Assembly: GCF_024158745.1 (NCBI RefSeq)
Contig: NZ_JAMZAW010000002.1
Span: forward strand, 62,001 to 126,000
Direction: 5' to 3'
Origin: Paenibacillus tyrphae
Lineage (GTDB): Bacteria > Bacillota > Bacilli > Paenibacillales > NBRC-103111
Length of the DNA stretch: 64,000 bases
Positions 1-10,226 of the stretch are shown here, in pieces; position 1 is the stretch's first letter; each line of letters opens with the position of its first letter. Under the pieces are notes generated by a model that saw nothing but the letters and a program-made list of their open reading frames with translations, did not search any database and was not told the origin of the DNA. The position numbers and the translations under genes are program-made.

Positions 1-442
1 GGCCGATAACGCGGTTTTTCGGGAAGCCGAGCGTTTGGTAAGCGACATATGTCATGGCGTCTACCGGGTTGCTCAGGATGATAACGATCGATTGCGGGCT
101 CGTTCTCTTGATATTTTCGCAAACGGATTTCACGATGCCTGCGTTCGTGTTCACGAGGTCGTCGCGGCTCATGCCCGGTTTGCGGGCAATCCCTGCCGTG
201 ATAATCACGATGTCGGAACCGCTGGTCTCGTCATAGTTGGACGTGCCGACAATGTTCGCGTCGAACCCTTGCACCGGGGAAGCTTCGAGCATATCCAGCG
301 CTTTCCCTTTGGTCGGGTTCTCCAGTTGAGGGATGTCCAGCAATACGACGTCGCCGAGTTCTTTTTGCGCCAGCATCAGCGCTGTTGTCGCACCTGTGAA
401 GCCTGCGCCGACAACCGTAATTTTTTTACGTTGGATTGCCAT
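1..442 (-). CDS. mdh: Malate dehydrogenase, N-terminal 147 residues (runs off the left edge)
   Basis: NAD-dependent oxidation of malate to oxaloacetate, the last TCA-cycle step, in the cytoplasm. Only the N-terminal part is in the window. Translating the minus strand from the ATG at 442-440 gives the Rossmann glycine motif GAGFTG at residues 12-17, the aspartate of LLDIP that selects NAD, the mobile-loop arginines R87 and R93 in [11 protein letters not shown], and the NPVD motif near residue 125. A GGGAGGAATT ribosome-binding site precedes the ATG. It is the third gene of a citZ-icd-mdh order known from Bacillus. Lactate dehydrogenase is related, but the arginine-rich loop favours malate dehydrogenase. 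Confidence 0.95.
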   Translation of the reverse strand, partial: MAIQRKKITVVGAGFTGATTALMLAQKELGDVVLLDIPQLENPTKGKALDMLEASPVQGFDANIVGTSNYDETSGSDIVIITAGIARKPGMSRDDLVNTNAGIVKSVCENIKRTSPQSIVIILSNPVDAMTYVAYQTLGFPKNRVIG

Positions 443-538
443 AATCAATTCCTCCCATAGTTTGTGCTTTATCGCACATTAATTTTATGTTTCAATTTCG
501 GGAATTAGCATATGACTTCGGCTTAATCTTTATCAATG

Positions 539-603
539 ACGCATGGAAGCGTGTTCTTGTGCAGCACGGCGCCAGCTCGTGTGCACAAGAACAAACGCGT
601 TCC
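539..603. repeat. Structured repeat element A between icd and mdh
   Basis: A 12-bp perfect inverted repeat (552-563 with 582-593, loop 18 nt) lies inside flanks nearly identical to those of element B. The left flank is ACGCATGGAAGCGTGT at 539-554 and the right flank is ACAAACGCGTTCC at 591-603. It would form a hairpin in the citZ-icd-mdh transcript. No T-run follows on either strand, so it is more likely an RNA stability or processing element, or a small repeat, than a terminator. Confidence 0.7.
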
Positions 604-633
604 TACACCAACCTAACACATAAACGCCCCGGC

Positions 634-697
634 ACGCATGAAAGCGTGTCTGCGGGCGCCTGGCTTCAGCCGGGCCGCCCGCAGACAAACGCGCTCC
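634..697. repeat. Structured repeat element B between icd and mdh
   Basis: A sister of the element at 539-603. The left flank at 634-649 matches 15 of 16 bases and the right flank at 685-697 matches 12 of 13. The 12-bp stem (647-658 with 676-687) shares only its outermost bases with element A. Inner bases 659-675 can extend the pairing, CCTGGCT with AGCCGGG. The two elements differ in length by one base. Stem length is kept while stem sequence changes on both arms. Confidence 0.7.
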
Positions 698-752
698 ATT
701 CTCAAACGCCACATGGGTGCGCCTCTACCCTGTTACCGACAACTTTCGTCGT

Positions 753-792
753 CCAGGGGCCGAAACCCCTGGGGCCTCCCTTGTAAGGGAGG
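753..792 (-). other. Two adjacent hairpins just downstream of icd
   Basis: CCAGGGG (753-759) pairs with CCCCTGG (766-772), and CCTCCCTT (775-782) pairs with AAGGGAGG (785-792). They sit 26-65 bases past the icd stop in the direction of transcription. No U-run follows, so full termination is doubtful. A 3'-end stabiliser or partial attenuator ahead of mdh is more likely. With the two elements at 539-697 they account for most of the 375-base gap between icd and mdh. Confidence 0.5.
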
Positions 793-817
793 TTTGGAGG
801 GTTAGATTCTCCGAGGG

Positions 818-2113
<1,296 letters not shown>

Positions 2114-2274
2114 GAATAGGTAAGCCTCCTTGGAATGGTTTGGAGCCGTTGCAACAAGCTCCGTGGAATAGGGATGATGATGTCAAAAATATACGGGAGC
2201 AGCGGCGCACGTCCCCTTCTCAGAAGACCGGTAACGCCGCAGCCGCCCGTAGGAGAGCTGCTTTTCTATTGCTT

Positions 2275-2288
2275 CCCGCAGGTGCGGG
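2275..2288 (-). other. Short hairpin at the citZ 3' end
   Basis: CCCGCA (2275-2280) and TGCGGG (2283-2288) form a tight GC-rich hairpin 14 bases past the citZ stop. No U-run follows in the direction of transcription. In a citZ-icd operon it could protect the upstream message or cause partial termination. The rest of the 188-base citZ-icd spacer shows nothing else I recognise. Confidence 0.35.
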
Positions 2289-2301
2289 CATCCCAGCCGG
2301 A

Positions 2302-3414
2302 TTAGCGCTGCTCGATCGGAACGAAGGCTTGGTGCGACGGTCCCGTATATTCGGCGCGCGGACGAATGAGGCGGTTATTATCGAATTGCTCGAGAATGTG
2401 TGCCGTCCATCCGGACGTACGGCTGATCGCGAAGATCGGCGTGAACAAGTCGCGCGGAATTTCGAGCGACGTGTAGACGGAAGCGGAGTAGAAGTCTACG
2501 TTCGGCTTCAATCCTTTTTGCCCGGTGACGATCTCTTCGATTTGAATGGACATGTCGTACCAGTTCATGTTGCCGGTAATTTTACCGAGCTCCTGGGACA
2601 TTTTTTGAAGATGCTTCGCGCGCGGATCGCCGTTTTTATAAACGCGATGGCCGAAGCCCATAATTTTCTCCTTATTGGCCAGCTTATCGTTGATATAGCT
2701 GGTCACGTTGTCCGCCGTACCGATTTCTTCGAGCATCGCCATAACCGCTTCGTTGGCGCCGCCGTGCAGCGGGCCTTTGAGCGCGCCGATCGCGGACGTC
2801 ACGCCCGAATAAATATCGGACAGCGTCGCAACGGTTACGCGCGCAGCGAACGTCGAAGCGTTCAGCTCGTGGTCGGCATGAAGCACCAAAGCTTTGTCCA
2901 GAGCCTGGATGGCGATGGCTTCCGGTTGTTTGCCCGTGAGCATATACAAGAAGTTCTCGGCAACGGAAGCACAGGATTTCGGCGCGATTGGCTCTTGGCC
3001 TTGGCGGATGCGAGCGAATGCTGCTATGATCGTCGGCAGCTGCGCTTGCAGCTTGATCGCTTTGCGGAGGTTGGATTCCGGAGTCATATCGTTCGCCTCG
3101 TCATCGTACAGCGCCAAGCTGGAAACGGCGGTACGAAGCGCGGCCATGGAATTGACGTCTTTCGGGTACAGCTTGATTTGTTCGATCACTTCGGCAGGAA
3201 CCGAAGCGTTGTCGCTCAGATCTTTGGTTAATTGATCCAGTTCGGAGCGATTAGGAAGCTTGCCGTACCATAACAAGTATACGACCTCTTCGAACGTGGC
3301 GTTCTCTGCAAGGTCGTCGATATTGATGCCGCGATAGGTGAGCACACCGTCTATAATGGAGCTGATGGAGGACGTTGTGGCTACAATTCCTTCCAAACCT
3401 TTGGTAGCAGTCAA
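2302..3414 (-). CDS. citZ: Citrate synthase
   Basis: Condenses acetyl-CoA and oxaloacetate to citrate, the first TCA step. The start chosen is a TTG at 3414-3412, because AGGAGA lies 8 bases upstream and the product then begins MTATKGLEGIVATTSS like Bacillus CitZ. The open frame extends to a GTG at 3444, but that would sit at or before the likely transcription start. The protein is 370 residues, with catalytic histidines in DHELNASTF (residues 181-189), LKGPLHGGANEA (H217) and GFGHRVYKNGDPRAK (H256). A second citrate-synthase-family gene in the prp operon (10227-11357) looks like the methylcitrate paralogue, so this copy is assigned to the TCA cycle. Confidence 0.95.
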   Translation of the reverse strand: MTATKGLEGIVATTSSISSIIDGVLTYRGINIDDLAENATFEEVVYLLWYGKLPNRSELDQLTKDLSDNASVPAEVIEQIKLYPKDVNSMAALRTAVSSLALYDDEANDMTPESNLRKAIKLQAQLPTIIAAFARIRQGQEPIAPKSCASVAENFLYMLTGKQPEAIAIQALDKALVLHADHELNASTFAARVTVATLSDIYSGVTSAIGALKGPLHGGANEAVMAMLEEIGTADNVTSYINDKLANKEKIMGFGHRVYKNGDPRAKHLQKMSQELGKITGNMNWYDMSIQIEEIVTGQKGLKPNVDFYSASVYTSLEIPRDLFTPIFAISRTSGWTAHILEQFDNNRLIRPRAEYTGPSHQAFVPIEQR

Positions 3415-3452
3415 GATAATCTCTCCTTTTGCGTTCGAATTCACATAATTCT

Positions 3453-3481
3453 AATATAAAGTATTTAGAAACTAAAGTGAA
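3453..3481 (-). promoter_or_regulatory. Probable sigma-A promoter of citZ-icd-mdh
   Basis: Read on the minus strand, TTCACT (3481-3476) and TATATT (3458-3453) are separated by 17 bases, close to the TTGACA/TATAAT spacing. The position gives a start site about 30 bases before the TTG of citZ. TTGTTC a few bases further upstream is an alternative -35. The region to 3728 is AT-rich, with TTCATTAT and ATAATGAA in inverted orientation around 3592-3632, which could be an operator; that is speculative. Confidence 0.4.
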
Positions 3482-3728
3482 CAAATTCAGACATAAAAGT
3501 TCATTATCAGCACAATAAACAGATGCTATCTGCGGACTGAACCGTATGTACTCAAACCGGCAAACCCCCATCCGTAAAGGATCTATCCAGTTTCATTATA
3601 CTCATATTAACTCATAAAAAATCATAATGAATCCAGTTGGGCGGCTTTATTTTAGATAGGTATTAAATCAACATAGTACTTTTCTGATTCGCAATTCGTT
3701 GGTACATTCGAGGCAGGGGTGGTAAATT

Positions 3729-3851
3729 TTGAAAAATTACAGCCTGTTCGAGAAAATAATGATTATATCGATGTTGGTCCTCGTAATATTTTTCATTGGT
3801 ACTTTTTTTGTAATCAGATCTATTTTGCAGCATATTTCCTTTGCCCCTTAG
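3729..3851 (+). CDS. Possible 40-residue single-pass membrane peptide upstream of ppx
   Basis: A short frame with a TTG start preceded by AGGGGTGG at suitable spacing, too short for ordinary ORF calling. The product begins MKNYSLFEKI and continues with about 20 hydrophobic residues (roughly 11-31), then a short polar end. It lies 90 bases before ppx on the same strand and could be its leader or first cistron. I do not recognise a family. The combination of ribosome-binding site and clean transmembrane segment is why it is listed. Chance coding in AT-rich DNA remains possible. Confidence 0.35.
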   Translation: MKNYSLFEKIMIISMLVLVIFFIGTFFVIRSILQHISFAP

Positions 3852-3941
3852 GGGGAGGTTATCGAAGGCGGATCAGTGGACTTCCATCTGCCGTAACGGT
3901 AAAATAAAACTAACTTTCACCCGTTAGCAGGAGGACCAGCC

Positions 3942-5483
3942 ATGAACAACAGCCGGCGAATCGGCATCATTGACATCGGCTCCAACTCGATCCGGTTGGC
4001 CGTGAACGAACAGACGACGGACGGAGCGTACCGCGTGATCGGAGAATTCAAGGAATCCGCACGTTTGAGCCAGCGGATTGGCGCCGACGGGACATTGGCG
4101 CAAGCGGATATTCAGGTGATCGTGCAGATCTTGTCGCATTTTAAACGGATATGTTACGCTCACGAAGTGACCGAATACCGGGTAGCCGCCACGGCGGCCA
4201 TCCGCAACGCCGCAAATTCTCAAGAGATTCTGGACACGCTGGGCCGCGAAAGCGGATTTCACGTCGAGCTGCTGTCCGGGGAGGACGAAGCCAGACTCGG
4301 TTTCTTGGGCATGATCCAGACGATGGATATTGCTGACGGCTTTCTTGTCGACATCGGCGGGGGAAGCACCGAAATTTCGCTCTTCCGCGACCGCACCTTG
4401 ATCCGCAGCGTATCGTTTCCTTTCGGGGCGGTCAATACGACGCGCAAATTTGCGCCAAACGGCGAATTCCAAGAAGAACAGCTGCGGGGCATCCGTCAAA
4501 TGGTCGAGGACGCGATTGCCCGCGAGCCCTGGATTCGACAGGCTCCCGGCCTGCCTCTCGTCGGGCTCGGAGGCGGCGTCCGGACGCTATGCAAAATCAA
4601 TCAGCGCAAGCGCAAATATTCCTTGCCGCTTACGCATAATTATTCGATCCCCGCCGCCGAAGTGGACGAGCTCGCCGCCTGGCTCCCGCTTATGTCCGGA
4701 GAAAAACGCAAAAAAATCGACGGTCTGTCCAAAGACCGCTACGATATTATCGTCCCGGGACTGCTGATTCTTCAGACGATCTTTCAGGCAGCCGGCGCTT
4801 CGCACTATGTTGTCAGCGGCGCGGGCCTGCGGGACGGTCTGTTCTTTGAAAGCTTCTACCCTGCCGACACGGAATTGAAGCATATGGCGGAGCGAAGCGC
4901 AGACAACCTGCTTGCCCTTCATTCGACGGCCCCCCGGGCGCATCTCTCGCAGGTGAGCCGGACGGCCTTGAAGCTGTTCGATGCCTTGACGGAGGCGGGA
5001 AGGCACCGCTTCGATCCGCGCGTGCGGCTGTGTCTGATCATCGCGGCCAAGCTGTACCGGATCGGCGCTTCGCTTAGCTATTACCAGTATCCGAAGCATT
5101 CCTTCCACATGATTGCGCACACGCGCATCGACGGTCTGACCCACCGCGAAATTCTGATTTGTGCCTTGGCCGCTTCGTACAAAACAAAAGCACGGACCCA
5201 GCAGGCCGTGCAGCATCACAAGGATATTTTGAAAAAAACCGACACCGACCTGATCGCTAAGCTTGGCACGCTGCTTAAGCTCGCCGTCGCTCTCGATATT
5301 AGCGAGACGCAGGCGTTGGAAGTGACGACTGTGTTCTCGGAGAGCAAGGCGCTGCATTTGCGGCTGAAAGCAAAGCACGACCCCTCTGCGGAATACAGAG
5401 AGGTCCTTGGACTGCAAAAAGAATTTAAAAATACATGGGGACAGCAGCTCAAAGTTCACGAGTCGTCGTTTTCCACGAACTGA
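3942..5483 (+). CDS. ppx: Exopolyphosphatase (Ppx/GppA family)
   Basis: Hydrolyses terminal phosphate from inorganic polyphosphate; members of the family can also act on pppGpp. The 513-residue product has the ASKHA-fold phosphate motif GIIDIGSNSIRLAV at residues 8-21, the second motif VDIGGGSTEISLF near residue 133, LVGLGGGVRTL near residue 206, and a C-terminal HD-like domain as in long exopolyphosphatases. The ATG follows AGGAGGACCAGCC. The gene runs head-on into ppk and their 3' ends overlap by 35 bases, so synthesis and breakdown of polyphosphate are encoded tail to tail. Confidence 0.93.
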   Translation: MNNSRRIGIIDIGSNSIRLAVNEQTTDGAYRVIGEFKESARLSQRIGADGTLAQADIQVIVQILSHFKRICYAHEVTEYRVAATAAIRNAANSQEILDTLGRESGFHVELLSGEDEARLGFLGMIQTMDIADGFLVDIGGGSTEISLFRDRTLIRSVSFPFGAVNTTRKFAPNGEFQEEQLRGIRQMVEDAIAREPWIRQAPGLPLVGLGGGVRTLCKINQRKRKYSLPLTHNYSIPAAEVDELAAWLPLMSGEKRKKIDGLSKDRYDIIVPGLLILQTIFQAAGASHYVVSGAGLRDGLFFESFYPADTELKHMAERSADNLLALHSTAPRAHLSQVSRTALKLFDALTEAGRHRFDPRVRLCLIIAAKLYRIGASLSYYQYPKHSFHMIAHTRIDGLTHREILICALAASYKTKARTQQAVQHHKDILKKTDTDLIAKLGTLLKLAVALDISETQALEVTTVFSESKALHLRLKAKHDPSAEYREVLGLQKEFKNTWGQQLKVHESSFSTN

Positions 5484-7542
5484 TGCGCATCGCTGCAAAT
5501 TGACTGCGAAGCTGCGGCCCGCTTCCTTCCGCGCGGACATGCTCGTACATGCCGTTCGGTTGGAGCTGCCGCGCCTTCACGTTATCCTTCAGGCTGAGCC
5601 GCAATATATTGATCAGCGACTGCTGGATGCTTTTGTCAAATACGGGGCACATCAGCTCGACACGCCGCGTCAGGTTCCGGGTCATCCAGTCCGCGCTGGC
5701 GATATACACTTCCGGCTCCCCGCCGTTCTCGAAATAAAAAATGCGCGAGTGCTCCAAGAAGCGGTCCACAATGCTGCGTACCGTTATCCGCTCGCTCAGT
5801 CCCGGAACACCGGGCCGCAGGCAGCATACGCCGCGCACGATCAGATCGATCTCGACCCCCGCCTGCGAGGCCGCATACAGCTCGTCGACCATCTGCTGGT
5901 TTGAGAGCGAGTTGAACTTGGCAATGATCCGCGCCGGCTTGCCTTCGGCGGCGTGCTTCGCTTCGCGGCGGATTTTCTCGAAGAGCTTATCCATCATGTC
6001 CGTAGGCGCCACGCCGAACGCTTTCCAATTGTGCGGCGCCGAATACCCGGTCACCTCGTTGAACAACGCGGAAGCGTCCTCCCCGATCTCCTTATGCGAA
6101 GTAAACAAGCCGACATCGGTATACAATCTTGCCGTATTATCATTGTAATTCCCCGTGCCCACGTGCACGTACCGCCTCAGCCCGTCCGCTTCCTGCCGGA
6201 CGACCAGCGTAATCTTGGCATGCGTCTTCAGCCCCACGAGCCCGTAAACGACGTGGCAGCCCGCCTGCTCCAGCTTGCGCGCCCAAGCGATGTTGCGCTC
6301 TTCGTCAAACCGCGCCTTCAGCTCCACTACGACCGTGACCTGCTTGCCGGACTCCGCCGCACGGGCAAGTCCTTGAATCAGCGGGGAATTCCCGCTGACC
6401 CGGTACAGCGTCATTTTAATAGCGAGCACTTGCGGATCGTAAGCCGCTTGAAGCACAAAATCGGTGACGGCATCGAACGACTCGTAAGGGTGATACACCA
6501 GCACATCCTGCTGCCTCAGCTTGGCGAACAGATCCTCGACATCGTCCAGCTCGGAAGGATAGACCGGTTGGATCGGGGCATAGCGCAAATGATCGAAGCC
6601 TTGGAGCGCCGACGCCATTTTCATAAAATACGTCAGATCAAGCGGCCCGTCGATTTCAAAAATATTCTCGACAATCTCGAACTCCTCCGTCAGCTGCTCC
6701 AGCGCATACGGGTGAATGCCCTTCTGCACCTCAAGCCGGACCGGCGTCCCCCAACGCCGCTTGCGGAGCTGGATTTCGATCTCCTCCAGCAAATCCTCGG
6801 CGCCTTCCTCGTTCAGCGTCAAGTCCGCGTTGCGTGTCAGCCGGAACGCATGGACCGACATTGGAATATAGCCGCTGAACAGCGTATGTATATGCTTTTC
6901 GATGAGATCTTCCATGAGAATGAATTCGCGCTTCTTGCTGTTGGTTCGTCCGGGCACCGCAAGGCAACGGCTTAAATTGGACGGCACCTGAAGGATCGCA
7001 AAATACGGTTCGTCCTCCGGATCGTCCCCTTCCTTCATCAGCACGACCGCCAAATATAAAGCCTGGGTCCGCACCAGCGGAAAAGGCCGCGACTGGTCGA
7101 CCGCCATCGGCGTCAGCACAGGAAAGACGATATCGTGGTAATATTCGTCCATCGCCTTGCGCTGGGCTACGTTCAAATCGTCGTATTCGGTAAAAATAAT
7201 GCCTTCTTTGCCAAGCAGCCGGATAATATCCCGGTACGTCTTGTATTGCTCCGTTACCATTTTGGAGGAGCGCTTCATGACGCGTTTGAACAATCCGGCG
7301 GGCGTATAGCCGGTGAAATCTTTTTTCGTATGGCCCGCTTTGATCTGATCTTTGACGCCGGCTACGCGGACGCTCATAAACTCGTCTAAATTGGAAGAAA
7401 CGATCGATAAAAATTTGACGCGTTCAAGCAGCGGCGTCTCGGGGTCCTGCGCCTCCTCCAGCACACGCCAGTTGAACTCGACCCAGCTTAAATCGCGGTT
7501 CAGATAATGGTTGGCGGTCTCACGTGCGGCAATATCCTTCAT
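5449..7542 (-). CDS. ppk: Polyphosphate kinase 1
   Basis: Reversibly transfers the gamma-phosphate of ATP onto polyphosphate; usually membrane-associated. The 697 residues match PPK1. The N-terminal domain has NRDLSWVEFNWRVLEEA and SSNLDEFMSVRVAG, the middle has HPYESFDAV, the catalytic histidine region is GLKTHAKITLVVR, and the second phospholipase-D-like domain has VRGVCCLRPGVPG and ADWMTRNLTRRVE. The stop lies inside the last codons of ppx on the other strand. Both enzymes look intact. Confidence 0.96.
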   Translation of the reverse strand: MKDIAARETANHYLNRDLSWVEFNWRVLEEAQDPETPLLERVKFLSIVSSNLDEFMSVRVAGVKDQIKAGHTKKDFTGYTPAGLFKRVMKRSSKMVTEQYKTYRDIIRLLGKEGIIFTEYDDLNVAQRKAMDEYYHDIVFPVLTPMAVDQSRPFPLVRTQALYLAVVLMKEGDDPEDEPYFAILQVPSNLSRCLAVPGRTNSKKREFILMEDLIEKHIHTLFSGYIPMSVHAFRLTRNADLTLNEEGAEDLLEEIEIQLRKRRWGTPVRLEVQKGIHPYALEQLTEEFEIVENIFEIDGPLDLTYFMKMASALQGFDHLRYAPIQPVYPSELDDVEDLFAKLRQQDVLVYHPYESFDAVTDFVLQAAYDPQVLAIKMTLYRVSGNSPLIQGLARAAESGKQVTVVVELKARFDEERNIAWARKLEQAGCHVVYGLVGLKTHAKITLVVRQEADGLRRYVHVGTGNYNDNTARLYTDVGLFTSHKEIGEDASALFNEVTGYSAPHNWKAFGVAPTDMMDKLFEKIRREAKHAAEGKPARIIAKFNSLSNQQMVDELYAASQAGVEIDLIVRGVCCLRPGVPGLSERITVRSIVDRFLEHSRIFYFENGGEPEVYIASADWMTRNLTRRVELMCPVFDKSIQQSLINILRLSLKDNVKARQLQPNGMYEHVRAEGSGPQLRSQFAAMRISSWKTTTREL

Positions 7543-7720
7543 AAGGTAGTAAACCCTCCATGGTCATTCACCGTTTAGCTTCATTTCGATTGCTTTCTAC
7601 ATCGTAATTCGACAATGTTAAGAGAACGTGCTCTTTTTGTTAATTTTATGTAAACGCAAGGGAAAATACACCTAAATCTTCTCCCTAGGGGATTCATAAA
7701 GAGCTTTATCATTATACAAC

Positions 7721-7762
7721 GAAAAGAGCTCCCGAAGGAACTAGCCTCTTCAGGAACTCTTC
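7721..7762 (-). terminator. Terminator of the prp operon
   Basis: On the minus strand GAAGAGTTCCTGAAG (7762-7748) pairs with CTTCGGGAGCTCTTTTC (7737-7721) through Watson-Crick and G-U pairs, ending in a short U-run. It lies about 30 bases after the prpB stop. The remaining 180 bases to ppk are AT-rich and presumably carry the ppk promoter; I could not place one with confidence. Confidence 0.7.
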
Positions 7763-7790
7763 ACGTTACAATCGTTGGAAATCAAAGGAG

Positions 7791-8699
7791 CTATTCGGTT
7801 GGCGGCAGGACGGTTTTAGCGATTTTCCCGTCCAAGACTTCGTAATCGTAATATCGGATCGTATCGTACAGCTCCCTGCGGGTTTGCATGTCCTGGAGCG
7901 ATCCCGCTTGCGTCCCGGTGCGGCTGATTTCCGAAAAAACGCGCTCGTAGGCTTTGGCCGCTACCCGCAGCGAGGTTACCGGATATATGACCATATTGAA
8001 GCCCCAAGCCTCGAACTGCTCTGCGGTATAATACGGCGTTCTTCCGAACTCCGTCATGTTCGCCAGCAGCGGCACATCGATGGCAGCTCGGAACCGCTTG
8101 AATTCCTCCTCGCTCTCCAGCGCCTCCGGAAAAATCCCGTCCGCTCCCGCCGATAAATAATGCTTGGCCCGGTCTACCGCCGCATCGAAGCCTTCTACGC
8201 TTTTGGCATCCGTGCGGGCAATGACAACCACCGAAGGGCTGATTTCCTTGATCGTCTTGATTTTTTGCATCATTTCTTCGCTTGAAACGAGCTTTTTGCC
8301 GTTCAAGTGGCCGCATTTCTTCGGCATTTCCTGATCCTCGATCTGGACGGCGGCAGCCTTGGCTTCGACCATTTCCTTGGCCGTCCGGGCTACGTTCAAA
8401 ATGCCGCCGAAGCCGGTATCGATATCGACCAGCAGCGGAAGCATGGAAGCACGGACGAGCTCGCGGGCCCGTTCCGCGACTTCATTCGAATAAATCAGCC
8501 CGAGATCCGGCAAGCCCCGGCTGGCCGTATAGGCGGCGCCGGACAAATAAAGCGCTTCGAAGCCGACCTGCCTCGCTATTCTGGCCGCCATCCCGTCGTG
8601 TGTACCGGGAATTTTGAGAATCGGGCCGGCTTCCATCCGTTTGCGAAAAGCGGCCGCCAGCTCCCGTTGGTCCTTCTCTTGCTCCATCAACCATGCCAT
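7791..8699 (-). CDS. prpB: Methylisocitrate lyase
   Basis: Cleaves 2-methylisocitrate to pyruvate and succinate, the last step of the methylcitrate cycle for propionyl-CoA. The 302-residue product has the isocitrate-lyase-superfamily signature PKKCGHLNGKKLV with the catalytic cysteine, the Mg-binding VDIDTGFGG, and SAGADGIFPEAL. The short size and the KKCGH context fit PrpB/YqiQ rather than isocitrate lyase or PEP mutase. GGGAGGAG sits 5 bases before the ATG. It is the third gene after prpC and prpD, as in the Bacillus mmgD-mmgE-yqiQ arrangement. Confidence 0.93.
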   Translation of the reverse strand: MAWLMEQEKDQRELAAAFRKRMEAGPILKIPGTHDGMAARIARQVGFEALYLSGAAYTASRGLPDLGLIYSNEVAERARELVRASMLPLLVDIDTGFGGILNVARTAKEMVEAKAAAVQIEDQEMPKKCGHLNGKKLVSSEEMMQKIKTIKEISPSVVVIARTDAKSVEGFDAAVDRAKHYLSAGADGIFPEALESEEEFKRFRAAIDVPLLANMTEFGRTPYYTAEQFEAWGFNMVIYPVTSLRVAAKAYERVFSEISRTGTQAGSLQDMQTRRELYDTIRYYDYEVLDGKIAKTVLPPTE

Positions 8700-8744
8700 C
8701 GCTACTCCTCCCGGGAAGTCGTATTCCGCAGCCTTACCGTTAAA

Positions 8745-10205
8745 CTAAATGACGTACAGATTCATGTATTCATTTACCGGCATTTGCTCCAACCGCTCCA
8801 AGTCAAGCGACAGTTCGAGGATTTGCGCCGCTTTTGACTTAGGAAACCTCGTCAGCAGATTGGCTTCGAACTTATCGATGACCTTCGGCAGTCCTTCGGC
8901 CCGGCGTCTGCGGTGACCGATCGGGTATTCGCATTCCACGTTCGCTGTCTCCGTTCCGTCCGTGAACCCGATTTGGATCGCATTGGCAATCGACCGTTTG
9001 TCCGGGTCGAGGTAATCCCGACTGTACTGCGCATTTTCCGTGACGACCATCTTGTCCCGAAGCGCATCGATTCGCGGATCGCCGGCCGCCTCATCCTCAT
9101 AATGCTCCGCCGTCAACTCGCCATGCAGCAAGCCTACCGCCACCATGTATTGAAGGCAGTGGTCCCGGTCCGCCGGGTTATGCAGCGGGCCTTTCTTATC
9201 GATGATGCGGATGGCCGATTCATGCGTCGTGATCGTAATCCGGTCGATCTGATCCAGCCGGTCCTTGATCTGCGGATGCAGCGCAAAGGCGCATTCGACG
9301 GCGGTCTGGGCGTGGAATTCGGCCGGGAAGGAAATTTTAAACAATACGTTCTCCATCACGTAAGAGCCGAACGGGCGCGCAAGCTTCAGCGGCTTGCCTT
9401 GGAACAAAACGTCCTGGAAGCCCCACGTTTTGGCCGAAAGCGCGGTGGCGTACCCCATTTCGCCGTTGACGGCCATGAGGGCCAGACGGACTGCGCGGCT
9501 GGTCGCATCTCCGGCCGCCCACGATTTGCGCGATCCCGTATTCGGCGCGTGCCGGTACGTGCGCAAGCTGCCGCCGTCCAGCCAAGCATTGGAAAGCGCG
9601 TTGATCACCTCGTCCCGGGTGCCGCCCAGCATCGCCGTAACGACGGCCGTTGAAGCGATCTTCACCAGCAGCACGTGATCCAGCCCCACCCGGTTGAAGC
9701 TGTTTTCGAGGGCGAGCACTCCTTGAATTTCGTGCGCCTTCACGGCGGCGTCCAGCACGTCCCGCATCCGCAAAGGGGCTTTGCCTTCTGCGATCCGGAC
9801 GCGGCTGAGATAGTCGGCTACCGCCAAAATACCGCCCAGATTATCCGAAGGGTGGCCCCATTCGGCGGCCAGCCATGTATCGTTGTAGTCGAGCCAACGG
9901 ATCATGCACCCGATATTAAACGCCCCGTGTACGGGATCGAGCTCATAGCGGGTTCCCGGCACCCGGCAGCCGTGAGGCACGGTGACGCCCGGCACGACGG
10001 GTCCGAGATGCTTCACGCATTCCGGAAAGCGCAGCGCCAAAATGCCGGTGCCGAGCGAGTCCAATACGACGTGCTGTGCAATGCGCCGGGCTTCCGGACT
10101 TTGGACTTCGTATGCAAGCGCGTAATCCGCGATATCCACTAATAGTTGATCCGCAGCGGATGCGGTTCGTCCTTGTTCATAGGCCATAGATGGGTTTGCT
10201 GCCAT
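8745..10205 (-). CDS. prpD: 2-methylcitrate dehydratase (MmgE/PrpD family)
   Basis: Dehydrates 2-methylcitrate to 2-methyl-cis-aconitate; PrpD-family enzymes need no iron-sulfur cluster. The 486-residue protein shows [25 protein letters not shown] near residue 105, [27 protein letters not shown], the [18 protein letters not shown] segment and [21 protein letters not shown] precedes the ATG. It starts 21 bases after prpC and ends 45 bases before prpB, so the three are very probably one operon. Confidence 0.93.
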   Translation of the reverse strand: MAANPSMAYEQGRTASAADQLLVDIADYALAYEVQSPEARRIAQHVVLDSLGTGILALRFPECVKHLGPVVPGVTVPHGCRVPGTRYELDPVHGAFNIGCMIRWLDYNDTWLAAEWGHPSDNLGGILAVADYLSRVRIAEGKAPLRMRDVLDAAVKAHEIQGVLALENSFNRVGLDHVLLVKIASTAVVTAMLGGTRDEVINALSNAWLDGGSLRTYRHAPNTGSRKSWAAGDATSRAVRLALMAVNGEMGYATALSAKTWGFQDVLFQGKPLKLARPFGSYVMENVLFKISFPAEFHAQTAVECAFALHPQIKDRLDQIDRITITTHESAIRIIDKKGPLHNPADRDHCLQYMVAVGLLHGELTAEHYEDEAAGDPRIDALRDKMVVTENAQYSRDYLDPDKRSIANAIQIGFTDGTETANVECEYPIGHRRRRAEGLPKVIDKFEANLLTRFPKSKAAQILELSLDLERLEQMPVNEYMNLYVI

Positions 10206-10226
10206 ATCGATGTCTCCTCCCGCTAG

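Noticed and set aside
487-786. 99-codon frame in the icd-mdh gap
   Set aside because: It runs through the two structured repeats and the hairpins, has no ribosome-binding site, and its sequence is dictated by the repeats.
3592-3632. CcpC operator before citZ
   Set aside because: An inverted TTCATTAT/ATAATGAA is present, but spacing does not fit the known ATAA-N7-TTAT pattern, so no regulator is assigned.
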